Part shown: one piece after another, positions 1 to 7,215 of the stretch
Layout: every line of letters starts with the position of its first letter
How positions within the stretch are numbered: position 1 is the stretch's first letter
DNA from: Deltaproteobacteria bacterium GWA2_55_10
Lineage (GTDB): Bacteria; Desulfobacterota; GWC2-55-46
DNA length: 11,328 nt
NCBI GenBank assembly: GCA_001797415.1
Contig: MGPL01000154.1
Span: forward strand, 1-11,328
Direction: 5' to 3'
Program-made: the position numbers and the translations under genes
The notes under the pieces: model-generated
What the model was told of the DNA's origin: nothing
What the model saw: the letters and a program-made list of their open reading frames with translations, nothing else
Databases searched by the model: none

Positions 1-60
1 CACCTTAGTCCTCCCCTGTCAAGGGTGAGGAAAAAAATCTTCGCATGACTACGGCTTAGT

Positions 61-2235
61 TTACGATACTCCTTCTGAGAGCGCCCCGCCCTTTATCCTC
101 TCGACCTTGATGACCTTCTTTATCTTCTTAAGCGCGGATATTATTGACTTGAGGTGGTTGGCGTCGCTTACCTCCACCTCGAAGGTACAGACAGCCTTGT
201 CCTCCTGGTCTGTCCTTATGTTCGCGCTTGTGATATTCGAATCCGCGTTCTTGATAGCGTTGGACATCTCGGCAAGGAGGCCCTTCTCGTTCCTCGAGAC
301 GACCTGTATGCTCACAGGCCTCTTTACCTTGGCCTTCTTGTCCCAGGCGACCTCTATCCTCCTGTCGCGGTCGATGTGCAGCAAGGTCTGGCAGCCTGCG
401 GCGTGTATGGCCACGCCCTGGCCGTGGGTTATGAAGCCCTCTATCTCGTCGCCGGGCAGAGGGTTGCAGCACTTGGCGAACCTCACCAGCACGTCATCGA
501 CGCCGCTCACCATGATGGCGCTCCGGTTGTCCTTCTCGCCGGGCTTCAATTTGTCGAACATCCGCTTGAAGGAGAACTTCTGGCTGTCTCTGAGCTTCTC
601 ATGCGGGAGCATCTTGCCGAGGACCGTAAAAACGGAGAGCTTGCCGTAGCCTACGGATGCAAGGAGGCTCTCGGCGCCCTGAATGCTCAAAGCGGCAGCC
701 ACCTTCTCCAGCTCGTCCGTCTTAAGGACCTTCCCGGGCTCGAGGCCGTGCCTGGAGATCTCCTTTTCAAGGAGCTCCTTTCCGAGCTCAATGGACTTGG
801 CCCTCTCCTCGGTCTTAATCCACTGCCTTATCCTCGCCTTTGCCCTTGAGCTGACGACGAACTTGAGCCAGTCCTTCGATGGATTATGGCTCTGCGAGGT
901 CATTATCTCTACGATGTCGCCGTTCTTCAGGCCGTACTTCAAGGGCACCATCCTGCCGTTCGCCTTTGCGCCGGCGCAGGTGTTGCCTATGTCCGTGTGG
1001 ATGGAATACGCGAAGTCGACCGGGGTCGCGCCCATGGGGAACTGCTTTATGTCGCCCTTTGGCGTAAATACGAAGACCTCCTCGGGGAAGAGCCCTACCT
1101 TCAGAGAGTCCATGAACTCGTCAGAGTCCTTCAAGTCCCTCTGGAATTCCAGCAACTGCCTGAGCCACGCGAAGCTCTTCTCGTCCTTGTCCTCGACGCC
1201 TTTGCCTTCCTTGTACTTCCAGTGCGCGGCAATGCCGTACTCGGCTACCCTGTGCATCTCCTCGGTGCGTATCTGCACTTCCATCCTTATGCCATACGGG
1301 CCGACGACCGTCGTGTGCAGAGATTGGTACATGTTGAGCTTGGGTATGGCTATGTAGTCCTTGAACCTGCCGGGAACGGGCTTCCAGGTGGAATGTACTA
1401 TGCCGAGGACCCCGTAGCAGTCCTTGAGGTTCTTGACTATCACCCTGAATGCCATGATGTCGTATATCTTGTCTACCTCTACGTCCTGCCCCTTCATCTT
1501 CTTGTAAATGCTGTAGAGGTGCTTCGGCCTGCCCGTAACGTCGCCTTCGACGCCGTTCTCTTTCAGCTTCGCCTCTATCTGCTCCTTTACGGTGCCGATG
1601 AAGTTTTCTTTGATATTGAGGGCTATGGCGAGCTTTTCCTTGAGTTCGGCGTACTTCTCCTTTTCAAGGTACATGAAGGCGAGGTCTTCGAGCTCGGTCT
1701 TCATCCAGCCCATACCGAGCCTGTTCGCGAGAGGCGCGTAGATGTCGATAGTCTCCTGGGCTATCCTCCTCTGCTTCTCAGGAGTCATCGAACCCAGGGT
1801 CCTCATGTTGTGGAGCCTGTCAGCGAGCTTTATGAGGATGACCCTGATATCCCTGCCCATGGCAAGGATCATCTTGCGGAAGTTCTCGGCCTCGTGGTCC
1901 GCCTTCTTGTCAAAGGTCATGCGGCTCAGCTTCGTGAGCCCGTCTACCAGGCCGACTATCTCGGGCCCGAAGAGCTCTTCGAGCCTCTCAAGGGTAGTAT
2001 GGGTGTCTTCGACGGTGTCATGCAGAAGGCCGGTCGCCACGCTCTGCACGTCCATTTTGAGGTCAGCGAGGATATTGGCTACTTCGATGGGGTGCGTAAG
2101 ATAAGGCTCTCCGGACTGCCTTATCTGGCCCTGGTGGAGCACACCGGAGACCACATAGGCCTTCTTTATGAGGTCGAGGTCAGCCCTGGGGCTGTAGGCC
2201 GCTACCTTCTCAAGGATATCTTCGAGCCTTACCAT
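61..2235 (-). CDS. relA/spoT: Bifunctional (p)ppGpp synthetase/hydrolase (RelA/SpoT, Rel type)
   Basis: This cytoplasmic enzyme of the stringent response makes (p)ppGpp from ATP and GDP/GTP and also hydrolyses it. Counting from the ATG at 2235 it has 724 residues, normal for long RSH proteins. The N-terminal HD hydrolase domain keeps its metal ligands: H48 (THP), H72-D73 in HDTVEDT, and D139 in LADRLHN, so hydrolysis should be active. The synthetase domain (about 235-340) has RFKD at 290-293, the RxKD form typical of bifunctional enzymes, with likely catalytic D259 and E319. A TGS domain (about 383-447, H413), a Cys-rich zinc-finger-like segment (C589, C590, H604, C615) and a C-terminal ACT domain (about 640-715) follow. 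An in-frame GTG at 2259 would add 8 residues. I prefer the ATG because MVRLEDILEKV is a typical family start and a promoter-like pair lies just upstream, with its -10 downstream of that GTG. It diverges from the PBP1A gene. The family call is secure; the exact start is less so. Confidence 0.96.
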   Translation of the reverse strand: MVRLEDILEKVAAYSPRADLDLIKKAYVVSGVLHQGQIRQSGEPYLTHPIEVANILADLKMDVQSVATGLLHDTVEDTHTTLERLEELFGPEIVGLVDGLTKLSRMTFDKKADHEAENFRKMILAMGRDIRVILIKLADRLHNMRTLGSMTPEKQRRIAQETIDIYAPLANRLGMGWMKTELEDLAFMYLEKEKYAELKEKLAIALNIKENFIGTVKEQIEAKLKENGVEGDVTGRPKHLYSIYKKMKGQDVEVDKIYDIMAFRVIVKNLKDCYGVLGIVHSTWKPVPGRFKDYIAIPKLNMYQSLHTTVVGPYGIRMEVQIRTEEMHRVAEYGIAAHWKYKEGKGVEDKDEKSFAWLRQLLEFQRDLKDSDEFMDSLKVGLFPEEVFVFTPKGDIKQFPMGATPVDFAYSIHTDIGNTCAGAKANGRMVPLKYGLKNGDIVEIMTSQSHNPSKDWLKFVVSSRAKARIRQWIKTEERAKSIELGKELLEKEISRHGLEPGKVLKTDELEKVAAALSIQGAESLLASVGYGKLSVFTVLGKMLPHEKLRDSQKFSFKRMFDKLKPGEKDNRSAIMVSGVDDVLVRFAKCCNPLPGDEIEGFITHGQGVAIHAAGCQTLLHIDRDRRIEVAWDKKAKVKRPVSIQVVSRNEKGLLAEMSNAIKNADSNITSANIRTDQEDKAVCTFEVEVSDANHLKSIISALKKIKKVIKVERIKGGALSEGVS

Positions 2236-2243
2236 ATCAATCC

Positions 2244-2272
2244 AATTTAACGCAAACACCCCGAATTTTCAA
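2244..2272 (-). promoter_or_regulatory. Candidate promoter of relA/spoT
   Basis: On the minus strand TTGAAA (2272-2267, 5/6 to the sigma-70 -35 consensus) is separated by 17 bp from TAAATT (2249-2244, TANNNT type). Only 8 nt separate the -10 from the ATG at 2235, so the predicted transcript starts within about 2 nt of the start codon and would be essentially leaderless. No Shine-Dalgarno is visible. The call rests on motif and spacing alone. Confidence 0.5.
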
Positions 2273-2337
2273 TAGCCATCGAAGTCTCAAACCGTGATTT
2301 CAACTGAAATTTAAAGGATTTCGGGAGGTATTTGCGA

Positions 2338-2367
2338 TTGCTTTGAGAGCCTCTTTTCTGTTATCAT
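2338..2367 (+). promoter_or_regulatory. Candidate promoter of the PBP1A-moaA unit
   Basis: TATCAT (2362-2367, 5/6 to TATAAT) ends exactly 6 nt before the ATG at 2374, so transcription would begin at the start codon. The best -35 is a weak TTGCTT (2338-2343) with an 18 bp spacer. No Shine-Dalgarno lies at a useful distance from the ATG; GGGAGG at 2323-2328 is too far upstream. The promoter lies back to back with that of relA/spoT in the divergent gap. Confidence 0.4.
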
Positions 2368-2373
2368 TTCCGG

Positions 2374-4752
2374 ATGAGGTTAGTAAAGATACTGCTTGCG
2401 CTATGCCTGGCCTTTGCAGCCGTTGGCCTGGGGACATACTTCTATTTTACACGCACTCTGCCTGCATTGGACACCCTCCAGGACTACCACCCCAACCTGG
2501 TCACAAAGGTCTGGTCCCATGACAACAGGCTCATAGGCGAGTTCTACATCGAAAGAAGGATCGTCGTCAATATAGACCGGGTGCCCAGGCACGTGATTGC
2601 CGCCTTTATCGCCGCCGAGGACTCCAGGTTCTACGAGCACGAGGGCATAAGCTATACCAGTATTTTAAGGGCATTTCTAAAGAACCTGCAGGCAGGCCGG
2701 GTCGTCCAGGGCGGCTCCACCATAACCCAGCAGGTCGCCAAGAGCTTCTTTCTCTCTTCTGAAAGGACCATCTCGAGAAAGATAAAGGAGGCCATAATGG
2801 CCTTCAGGATAGAGAAGAACCTCAATAAAGAGGAGATACTCCATCTCTATCTCAACCAGATATACTTCGGCAACGGCGCATACGGCATTGAGACCGCTTC
2901 AGAGACCTACTTCGGCAAGGACATAAGCAGCTTAAGCATCTCGGAGGGCGCGATGCTCGCGGGCCTTCCCAAGGCGCCGAGCAAGTACTCCCCGTACGAG
3001 AACATGGTACTGGCCAAGGGCAGGCAGGAATATGTGCTGGGCCGAATGGCAGAGGAGAAGTTCATAACCCCTGAGCAGGCCCAGAGGGCCGCTTCCGGGA
3101 AGATCGTGCTCATGCCGAAGCGTTCGGATTCCCTCTGGGTAGGCCCTTACTTCACTGAAGAGGTCAGGAAGTATCTCGAGGCGAAGTACGGCAACGACCT
3201 GCTCTACAAGGGCGGGCTCGAGGTACATACTACCCTGGACGTCGAGGCACAGAAGGCGGCAAACAGGGGCGTTGACGAGGGGCTTCGCGAATACGACAAG
3301 AGGCGCGGCTACAGGGGCCCTGTAAAAACGCTCAAATCCGACGAAGAGATTGCCGCATTCAACAAAGAGCTGGACAGGAAATTCCTCTTTGACCCGCCCT
3401 CGCCCGGCAGGTATTACATGGCTGCGGTGGCGGCCTTCAACCAGAAGGACAGGAGCCTTAGCGTAGTAATGGGTTCGAGACGCGCCGTAATATCCGCCCC
3501 TGACATGGCATGGGCAAAGCTCTACAATCCCACGAGAGAGCCTGACGGAGGCAAACAGGAGGAGCTTTCCCGGCTCTTCAAGCCGGGGGATGTCATACAG
3601 GTCGCGGTGAAAGAAGCGCCCAGCGACGCTTCAGCCGCGATATCCTTGAGGCTTGAACAGGAGCCTTTAGTACAGGCTGCGCTCCTGGCCATAGAGACCG
3701 AGACAGGAGCTGTAAGGGCGATGGTAGGCGGCGCGGATTTCTCCAAGAGCCAGTTCAACAGGGCTGTGCAGGCCCAGAGGCAGCCCGGCTCTTCTTTCAA
3801 GCCCATAATCTATACTGCGGCGATGGACAACGGCTTCACCCCTGCGAGCATCGTCATGGACGCTCCCCTGGTATTCGACGACGCTGAGAAGGAGACATCG
3901 TGGAGGCCCAGGAACTATGACGAGCAGTTCTACGGCCCAACTACCATAAGGGAGGCTGTAGCCCGCTCAAGGAACATAATAACCATTAAAGTCCTGAAAG
4001 AGGTCGGCGTCGGCAAGGCTATGGAGTACGCGAGGCTCCTGGGCATTAATTCACCGCTCGCAAGGGACCTGTCCCTTGCGCTCGGCTCATCTGCCGTGAC
4101 ATTGCAGGATATGACGGTCGCCTTCTCTACGCTGGCGAACCTGGGCGTAAAGCCGGCGCCGCTCCTCGTTACCAGGGTTACTGACCGGGCCGGGAATGTA
4201 CTTGAAGAAAACGCACCCTTCTCAACGCCTGTCTTGAGTCCGCAAACGGCCTATATAATGACAAGTCTTTTGCAGAGCGTTGTCGAGTCGGGCACAGGCA
4301 TGAGGGCAAGGGCCCTCGGCAGGCCGGCCGCCGGAAAGACAGGGACGACGAACAACCTTAACGACGCATGGTTCATGGGCTATGTCCCCGGCCTTGCGGC
4401 AGGCGTATGGGTGGGTTATGATGAAGAAAAGCCCCTTGGACACCGCGAGACAGGCGGAAAGGCGGCGCTGCCCATCTGGGTCAAGTTCATGCAGGACGCG
4501 ACAAGGGAGATGCCGGCGAGGAGCTTCCCCATACCCGACGGCCTCGAGTTCGCCAAAATAGACCCTGAGACCGGCCTCCTTGCGGGGCCGTACACGCAGG
4601 ACCCGGTCTTCGAAGTCTTCAAGACCGGGGGCGCCCCTGTCCAGGTCTCAGGGCCGAGGACAAGGAAAGACCCATCCGACTTTTTCATGGTAGATACTGA
4701 TCCGGCACCTGTGAAAAGGATAAAGCCGGACGAATCCGAGTTCACAGACTGA
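2374..4752 (+). CDS. mrcA: Penicillin-binding protein 1A, bifunctional transglycosylase/transpeptidase
   Basis: This class A PBP polymerises lipid II into glycan strands and cross-links the peptides in the periplasm. The 792-residue protein starts with a short cytoplasmic end and one signal-anchor helix (about 4-26). The GT51 transglycosylase domain (about 45-220) shows E82 in EDSRFYEHEG, GGSTITQQ (113-120) and the RKIKEAIMAFRIEK segment. An OB-like insert of the PBP1A type (about 310-420) follows. The transpeptidase domain has the SxxK nucleophile at S473-K476 in PGSSFKP, SRN at 532-534 and KTGT at 655-658. All key residues are present, so it should be active and beta-lactam sensitive. The start gives a good signal anchor; there is no clear ribosome binding site, but a -10-like box sits 6 nt before it. 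Its stop is 3 bp from moaA, suggesting co-transcription despite unrelated functions. The closely related name ponA could be used instead. Confidence 0.95.
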   Translation: MRLVKILLALCLAFAAVGLGTYFYFTRTLPALDTLQDYHPNLVTKVWSHDNRLIGEFYIERRIVVNIDRVPRHVIAAFIAAEDSRFYEHEGISYTSILRAFLKNLQAGRVVQGGSTITQQVAKSFFLSSERTISRKIKEAIMAFRIEKNLNKEEILHLYLNQIYFGNGAYGIETASETYFGKDISSLSISEGAMLAGLPKAPSKYSPYENMVLAKGRQEYVLGRMAEEKFITPEQAQRAASGKIVLMPKRSDSLWVGPYFTEEVRKYLEAKYGNDLLYKGGLEVHTTLDVEAQKAANRGVDEGLREYDKRRGYRGPVKTLKSDEEIAAFNKELDRKFLFDPPSPGRYYMAAVAAFNQKDRSLSVVMGSRRAVISAPDMAWAKLYNPTREPDGGKQEELSRLFKPGDVIQVAVKEAPSDASAAISLRLEQEPLVQAALLAIETETGAVRAMVGGADFSKSQFNRAVQAQRQPGSSFKPIIYTAAMDNGFTPASIVMDAPLVFDDAEKETSWRPRNYDEQFYGPTTIREAVARSRNIITIKVLKEVGVGKAMEYARLLGINSPLARDLSLALGSSAVTLQDMTVAFSTLANLGVKPAPLLVTRVTDRAGNVLEENAPFSTPVLSPQTAYIMTSLLQSVVESGTGMRARALGRPAAGKTGTTNNLNDAWFMGYVPGLAAGVWVGYDEEKPLGHRETGGKAALPIWVKFMQDATREMPARSFPIPDGLEFAKIDPETGLLAGPYTQDPVFEVFKTGGAPVQVSGPRTRKDPSDFFMVDTDPAPVKRIKPDESEFTD

Positions 4753-4755
4753 GGG

Positions 4756-5754
4756 ATGATGCAGCCACTTGTTGACGCATACGAGCGCAAGATCGACTAC
4801 CTCCGGATATCTGTTACGGACAGGTGCAACCTGCGCTGCGTCTATTGCATGCCGCCGGAAGGCATAGACCTTGCCGAGTCAAAAAATATCCTGCGGTACG
4901 AGGAAATACTGAGGCTCGTGAAGCTCGCCGCCAGCCACGGAATAAAGAAGGTGCGCGTCACCGGCGGAGAGCCGCTTGTAAGGAAGGGCATAGTCGAGTT
5001 CCTGCACGACGTGGCCTCTGTCCCCGGCATAGAGGACCTGAGCCTTACAACAAACGGAGTCCTTCTTAAGGAATACGCATGGGAGCTCAAGGATGCGGGG
5101 CTAAAGAGGGTGAACGTAAGCCTCGATTCCATGAAGCGCGACAGGTTCCTCAAGATGACCAGGGGCGACAACCTCTTCGAGGTCCTCGAAGGGCTCGAAG
5201 AGGCCCTCAAGGCCGGACTTCTTCCCGTGAAGATCAACATGGTCGTCATAAAGGGATTCAACGACGACGAGATAGTCGACTTTGCCCTTCTTTCAAAGAC
5301 CAGGCCATTTCACGTCAGGTACATAGAGTACATGCCCTTCAACACGCAGGAGGGCTGGCAGAGGGACAAGTGCATAACGGCCAGGGAGATAAAAGAGATA
5401 ATCGAGAAGGCTGCGGGGCCTCTGGAGCCTGTAGCTGAATCGGGCGGCGTGGCCGGCCCGGCACGGCGCTTCCATTTCAAGGGCGCGCCCGGCGAGATCG
5501 GACTCATAAGCCCGGTGTCAGAGCACTTCTGCGGCTCGTGCAACAGGCTCCGCCTTACGGCTGACGGCAAATTGAGGACCTGCTTATTTTCAGACAACGA
5601 AATTGATCTCCGCACGCCTTTAAGGGACGGCTCAAGCGACGAGGTTGTGACGGATATCCTGTTGAACGCCGTACGGGAGAAGCCAAAGGGCCACACCATA
5701 AACGAGAACATATTCAAAAAATGCAGCAGGACGATGAGCCTTATAGGCGGGTAG
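4756..5754 (+). CDS. moaA: GTP 3',8-cyclase MoaA (molybdenum cofactor biosynthesis)
   Basis: MoaA is a radical-SAM enzyme that converts GTP to 3',8-cyclo-7,8-dihydro-GTP, the first committed step of molybdopterin synthesis, working with MoaC. The 332-residue length is typical. The N-terminal cluster motif CxxxCxxC is C24, C28, C31 in DRCNLRCVYC, followed by TGGEP (69-73) for SAM binding. The C-terminal substrate-binding cluster has C259, C262 and C276 in the CGSCNRLRL...TC segment. The protein ends in the conserved Gly-Gly needed for activity. ATGs at 4756 and 4759 are both possible; GAGGG overlaps the PBP1A stop but is too close to act as a normal ribosome binding site, so translational coupling or re-initiation is likely. 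No other moa gene is in the window. A hairpin terminator follows 83 bp downstream. It implies a molybdo- or tungstoenzyme elsewhere in the genome. Confidence 0.97.
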   Translation: MMQPLVDAYERKIDYLRISVTDRCNLRCVYCMPPEGIDLAESKNILRYEEILRLVKLAASHGIKKVRVTGGEPLVRKGIVEFLHDVASVPGIEDLSLTTNGVLLKEYAWELKDAGLKRVNVSLDSMKRDRFLKMTRGDNLFEVLEGLEEALKAGLLPVKINMVVIKGFNDDEIVDFALLSKTRPFHVRYIEYMPFNTQEGWQRDKCITAREIKEIIEKAAGPLEPVAESGGVAGPARRFHFKGAPGEIGLISPVSEHFCGSCNRLRLTADGKLRTCLFSDNEIDLRTPLRDGSSDEVVTDILLNAVREKPKGHTINENIFKKCSRTMSLIGG

Positions 5755-5783
5755 AGCTGCATTCCCCCTCACCCCAGCCCCAG

Positions 5784-5805
5784 CCCTCTCCCCAAGGGGA
5801 GAGGG
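5784..5805. repeat. Palindromic C/G-rich repeat element
   Basis: A perfect 10 bp inverted repeat CCCTCTCCCC / GGGGAGAGGG has a 2 bp centre (AA), preceded from 5764 by a C-rich run (CCCCTCACCCCAGCCCCAG). It sits 29 bp after the moaA stop. It resembles the C-rich dispersed palindromes that recur between genes in many bacterial genomes. The copy number here cannot be judged from one window. Confidence 0.6.
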
Positions 5806-5837
5806 AGTTGGAAACCGAAGCCTGATATTGAAAATAG

Positions 5838-5869
5838 AAAAGGCGGGGTCAGATGACCCCGCCTTTTTT
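5838..5869 (+). terminator. Intrinsic terminator after moaA (probably bidirectional)
   Basis: The stem GGCGGGGTC (5842-5850) pairs perfectly with GACCCCGCC (5855-5863) around an AGAT loop, flanked by AAAA on the left (5838-5841) and TTTTTT on the right (5864-5869). This is a strong rho-independent terminator for the PBP1A-moaA transcript. The left A-run gives a short U-tract on the other strand, so it could also stop transcripts arriving from the phosphoesterase gene. Confidence 0.9.
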
Positions 5870-5879
5870 CATTTTCTCG

Positions 5880-5916
5880 TTGTCATTCTGAGTGAGCGGA
5901 GCGACCGAAGAATCTC
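5880..5916 (+). repeat. TGTCATTCTGAG-type dispersed repeat, copy 1
   Basis: This segment begins TTGTCATTCTGAG and ends GAAGAATCTC, with a GA/GC-rich middle (TGAGCGGAGCGACC). Both ends match copy 3 (6056-6084, opposite strand) exactly; the middle is 8 nt longer. The sequence type is familiar as a noncoding intergenic repeat in many bacterial genomes. I see no coding potential. Confidence 0.6.
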
Positions 5917-5933
5917 GTATTGATTTAAAGCTC

Positions 5934-5962
5934 AGATTGCTTCGCTTCGCTCGCAATGACAA
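5934..5962 (-). repeat. TGTCATTGCGAG-type dispersed repeat, copy 2
   Basis: On the minus strand this reads TTGTCATTGCGAG, then CGAAGCGAAG and CAATCT. It is a sister of copies 1 and 3 with coordinated changes at both ends (TTCT to TTGC and GAATC to CAATC), which preserves the self-pairing of the ends. It lies 17 bp from copy 1 in inverted orientation. Confidence 0.6.
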
Positions 5963-5968
5963 GATTAC

Positions 5969-6135
5969 TTCCCTCTTTTCCAAAGGGGGACTGAGGGGGA
6001 TTAGAAATCGAAATTACATCCGAAAGCGCACGGTTTTGTGATTATGTGCGAATATGAGATTCTTCGCTTCGCTCAGAATGACAACAAACGACATGATCAA
6101 TTCTAATCTCCCCTGCCCCTCCTATTAAGAGGGAA
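5969..6135. repeat. Possible MITE-like unit with imperfect terminal inverted repeats
   Basis: The left arm (5969-6006) starts TTCCCTCTT and ends GATTAGAA; the right arm (6101-6135) is its inverted counterpart, starting TTCTAATC and ending AAGAGGGAA. The interiors are similar, not identical (GGGGGA against AGGGGC). ATTACT occurs just outside each end (5964-5969 and 6137-6142), a candidate target duplication, although one extra base lies on the right. The interior holds repeat copy 3 and no ORF. The right flank overlaps the phosphoesterase stop codon. It may instead be two separate inverted repeats that landed close together. Confidence 0.35.
6056..6084 (-). repeat. TGTCATTCTGAG-type dispersed repeat, copy 3
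   Basis: On the minus strand this reads TTGTCATTCTGAG, CGAAGC, GAAGAATCTC. It is inverted relative to copy 1, with the terminal 13 and 10 nt identical. It lies inside the possible MITE-like unit. A transcript spanning copies 1 and 3 could pair their ends. Confidence 0.6.
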
Positions 6136-6141
6136 AATTAC

Positions 6142-6879
6142 TCACCACCCCAGTTTCAATCTCTCGGCCAGCCTCTCCGGAAGCCCTGCCGCGAGTATCT
6201 TCTCAGCGGTCGCGTGTATATCGTACTCGACCCTGTAGAAGTTCACCTGGTTCTTTTTCGTATCGTAGATAAGAAAAGACGCCCTGGGGTCCCTGTCCCT
6301 GGGCTGGCCCAGGCTGCCCGGGTTTATGAGATACCTGACGCCTTTTTTGAGCTTTATCCGGCTTTCGCGGTCAATGACAATCTCGCCGTCCTCCTGGCTG
6401 TAGGCGACCGGCACATGAGTATGTCCGAAGAAGCACAGGCCCAGAGTTGCCCTGGCCTCTTTCATCAGCTCGAAATTCCTCTCAGCGTCCCTCGGGCCCA
6501 TGATATAGCGGTCGGTGTCGTTCACCCAGCCGTGTATTGCCATGAACTTCCTGTTGACGAGAAGGCTCCTCGGCAGATTCCTGAGAAACTCCATCCCTTC
6601 CTCATCGATTGCGTCCCTTGTCCAGTAGACGGCCGCGGCGGCGTGGTAATTGAAATTCGTGGGCTCCTCAAAACCAGCCACCCTCGAGTCGTGGTTTCCG
6701 ATGACGCACTGGGCCCCTTTCTCTTTCAATAGCCTGATGCACTCGTTGGGGTTTGCGTTGTAGCCTACGATATCGCCAAGGCAGATTATCCTGTCGACGC
6801 AGAGCTGCCCGGCTGCTTGAAGAAAGGCATTGAGGGCTTCGAGATTGGAATGGATGTCGGAGATGACGGCGTAGCGCAT
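6142..6879 (-). CDS. Metallophosphoesterase, MJ0912/YfcE-like family
   Basis: This is a 245-residue calcineurin-like phosphoesterase, the usual length for the single-domain family. All metal-site motifs are present in order: SDIHSN (D8, H10), GDIVGYNANPNE (D36), GNHD (N62, H63, D64), H116 in IHGW, and GHTH (H153, H155). GDIVGYNANPNE is typical of the MJ0912-type branch. Two divalent metal ions would be bound and a phosphodiester or phosphomonoester hydrolysed. The natural substrate cannot be read from the sequence. There is no signal peptide, so it should be cytoplasmic. It starts 27 bp after the upstream zinc-ribbon gene without a strong ribosome binding site and is probably translated from the same mRNA. 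Its stop lies at the edge of a repeat cluster. Confidence 0.9.
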   Translation of the reverse strand: MRYAVISDIHSNLEALNAFLQAAGQLCVDRIICLGDIVGYNANPNECIRLLKEKGAQCVIGNHDSRVAGFEEPTNFNYHAAAAVYWTRDAIDEEGMEFLRNLPRSLLVNRKFMAIHGWVNDTDRYIMGPRDAERNFELMKEARATLGLCFFGHTHVPVAYSQEDGEIVIDRESRIKLKKGVRYLINPGSLGQPRDRDPRASFLIYDTKKNQVNFYRVEYDIHATAEKILAAGLPERLAERLKLGW

Positions 6880-6906
6880 GGCTTGGGGTTCAGACAGATA
6901 AGGCCT

Positions 6907-7215
6907 TCAGTGTATCGTGCCCTTTACGTCCTCTCCCTCGAATACGGCCTTGCCTGTCTGGAACGGGTCGCTGGTGAACCTGTCGCGGCAGTTCTTGCAG
7001 AGTATGTAGATGAGCTCCTTTGAGACGTCCTCTTCGAGGGTCTTGGCGTCCATGCTCTCCATTGCGTCGAGGAGGTCGTTTATGCCCTCCTCCACGTCGC
7101 CCTCGAAATCTTCGAGATAGCCGTCAAAGTCAGCGAAACTCTTGATCTCTATTATATATTTCAAGTTGCCCTTGGGGAGTTCCCTGCCGCAGCAATGGCA
7201 CCTGAGTTTCTGCAT
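6907..7215 (-). CDS. Small zinc-ribbon protein of unknown function
   Basis: I do not recognise a named family. The 102-residue protein has a split zinc-ribbon: C6-x2-C9-G near the N-terminus (CHCCG, with an extra C8) and C73-x2-C76 (CKNC). The two halves are joined by an acidic linker (about 27-65, rich in Asp/Glu). No membrane segment or signal peptide is seen. A clear Shine-Dalgarno AAGGGA (7230-7225 on the minus strand) lies 9 nt before the ATG, which supports this start. It is the first gene of a likely two-gene operon with the metallophosphoesterase and has a good sigma-70-like promoter and a long leader upstream. A role as a small regulatory or adaptor protein for the phosphoesterase is possible but is only a guess from gene order. 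Confidence 0.85.
   Translation of the reverse strand: MQKLRCHCCGRELPKGNLKYIIEIKSFADFDGYLEDFEGDVEEGINDLLDAMESMDAKTLEEDVSKELIYILCKNCRDRFTSDPFQTGKAVFEGEDVKGTIH

Noticed and set aside
1..60. Hairpin-like CCTCCCC/GGGTGAGG with an adjacent A-run as the relA/spoT terminator
   Set aside because: On the minus strand the T-run comes before the hairpin rather than after it, and the stem has a mismatch. No convincing terminator or gene is seen in these 60 bases.
886..2250. A 454-codon open frame on the plus strand opposite relA/spoT
   Set aside because: The minus strand encodes a full, intact RSH protein. The antisense frame is open because of GC-rich codon use, and its translation shows no recognisable domain.
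2323..2346. GGGAGG as a Shine-Dalgarno for an upstream PBP1A start or leader peptide
   Set aside because: The in-frame TTG at 2338 is followed by a stop (TGA 2344-2346), and no other usable start at a proper distance opens a meaningful frame.
5880..6084. Three similar short repeats considered as a CRISPR array
   Set aside because: The copies are in mixed orientation, differ in length and sequence, have unequal spacers, and no cas gene is nearby.
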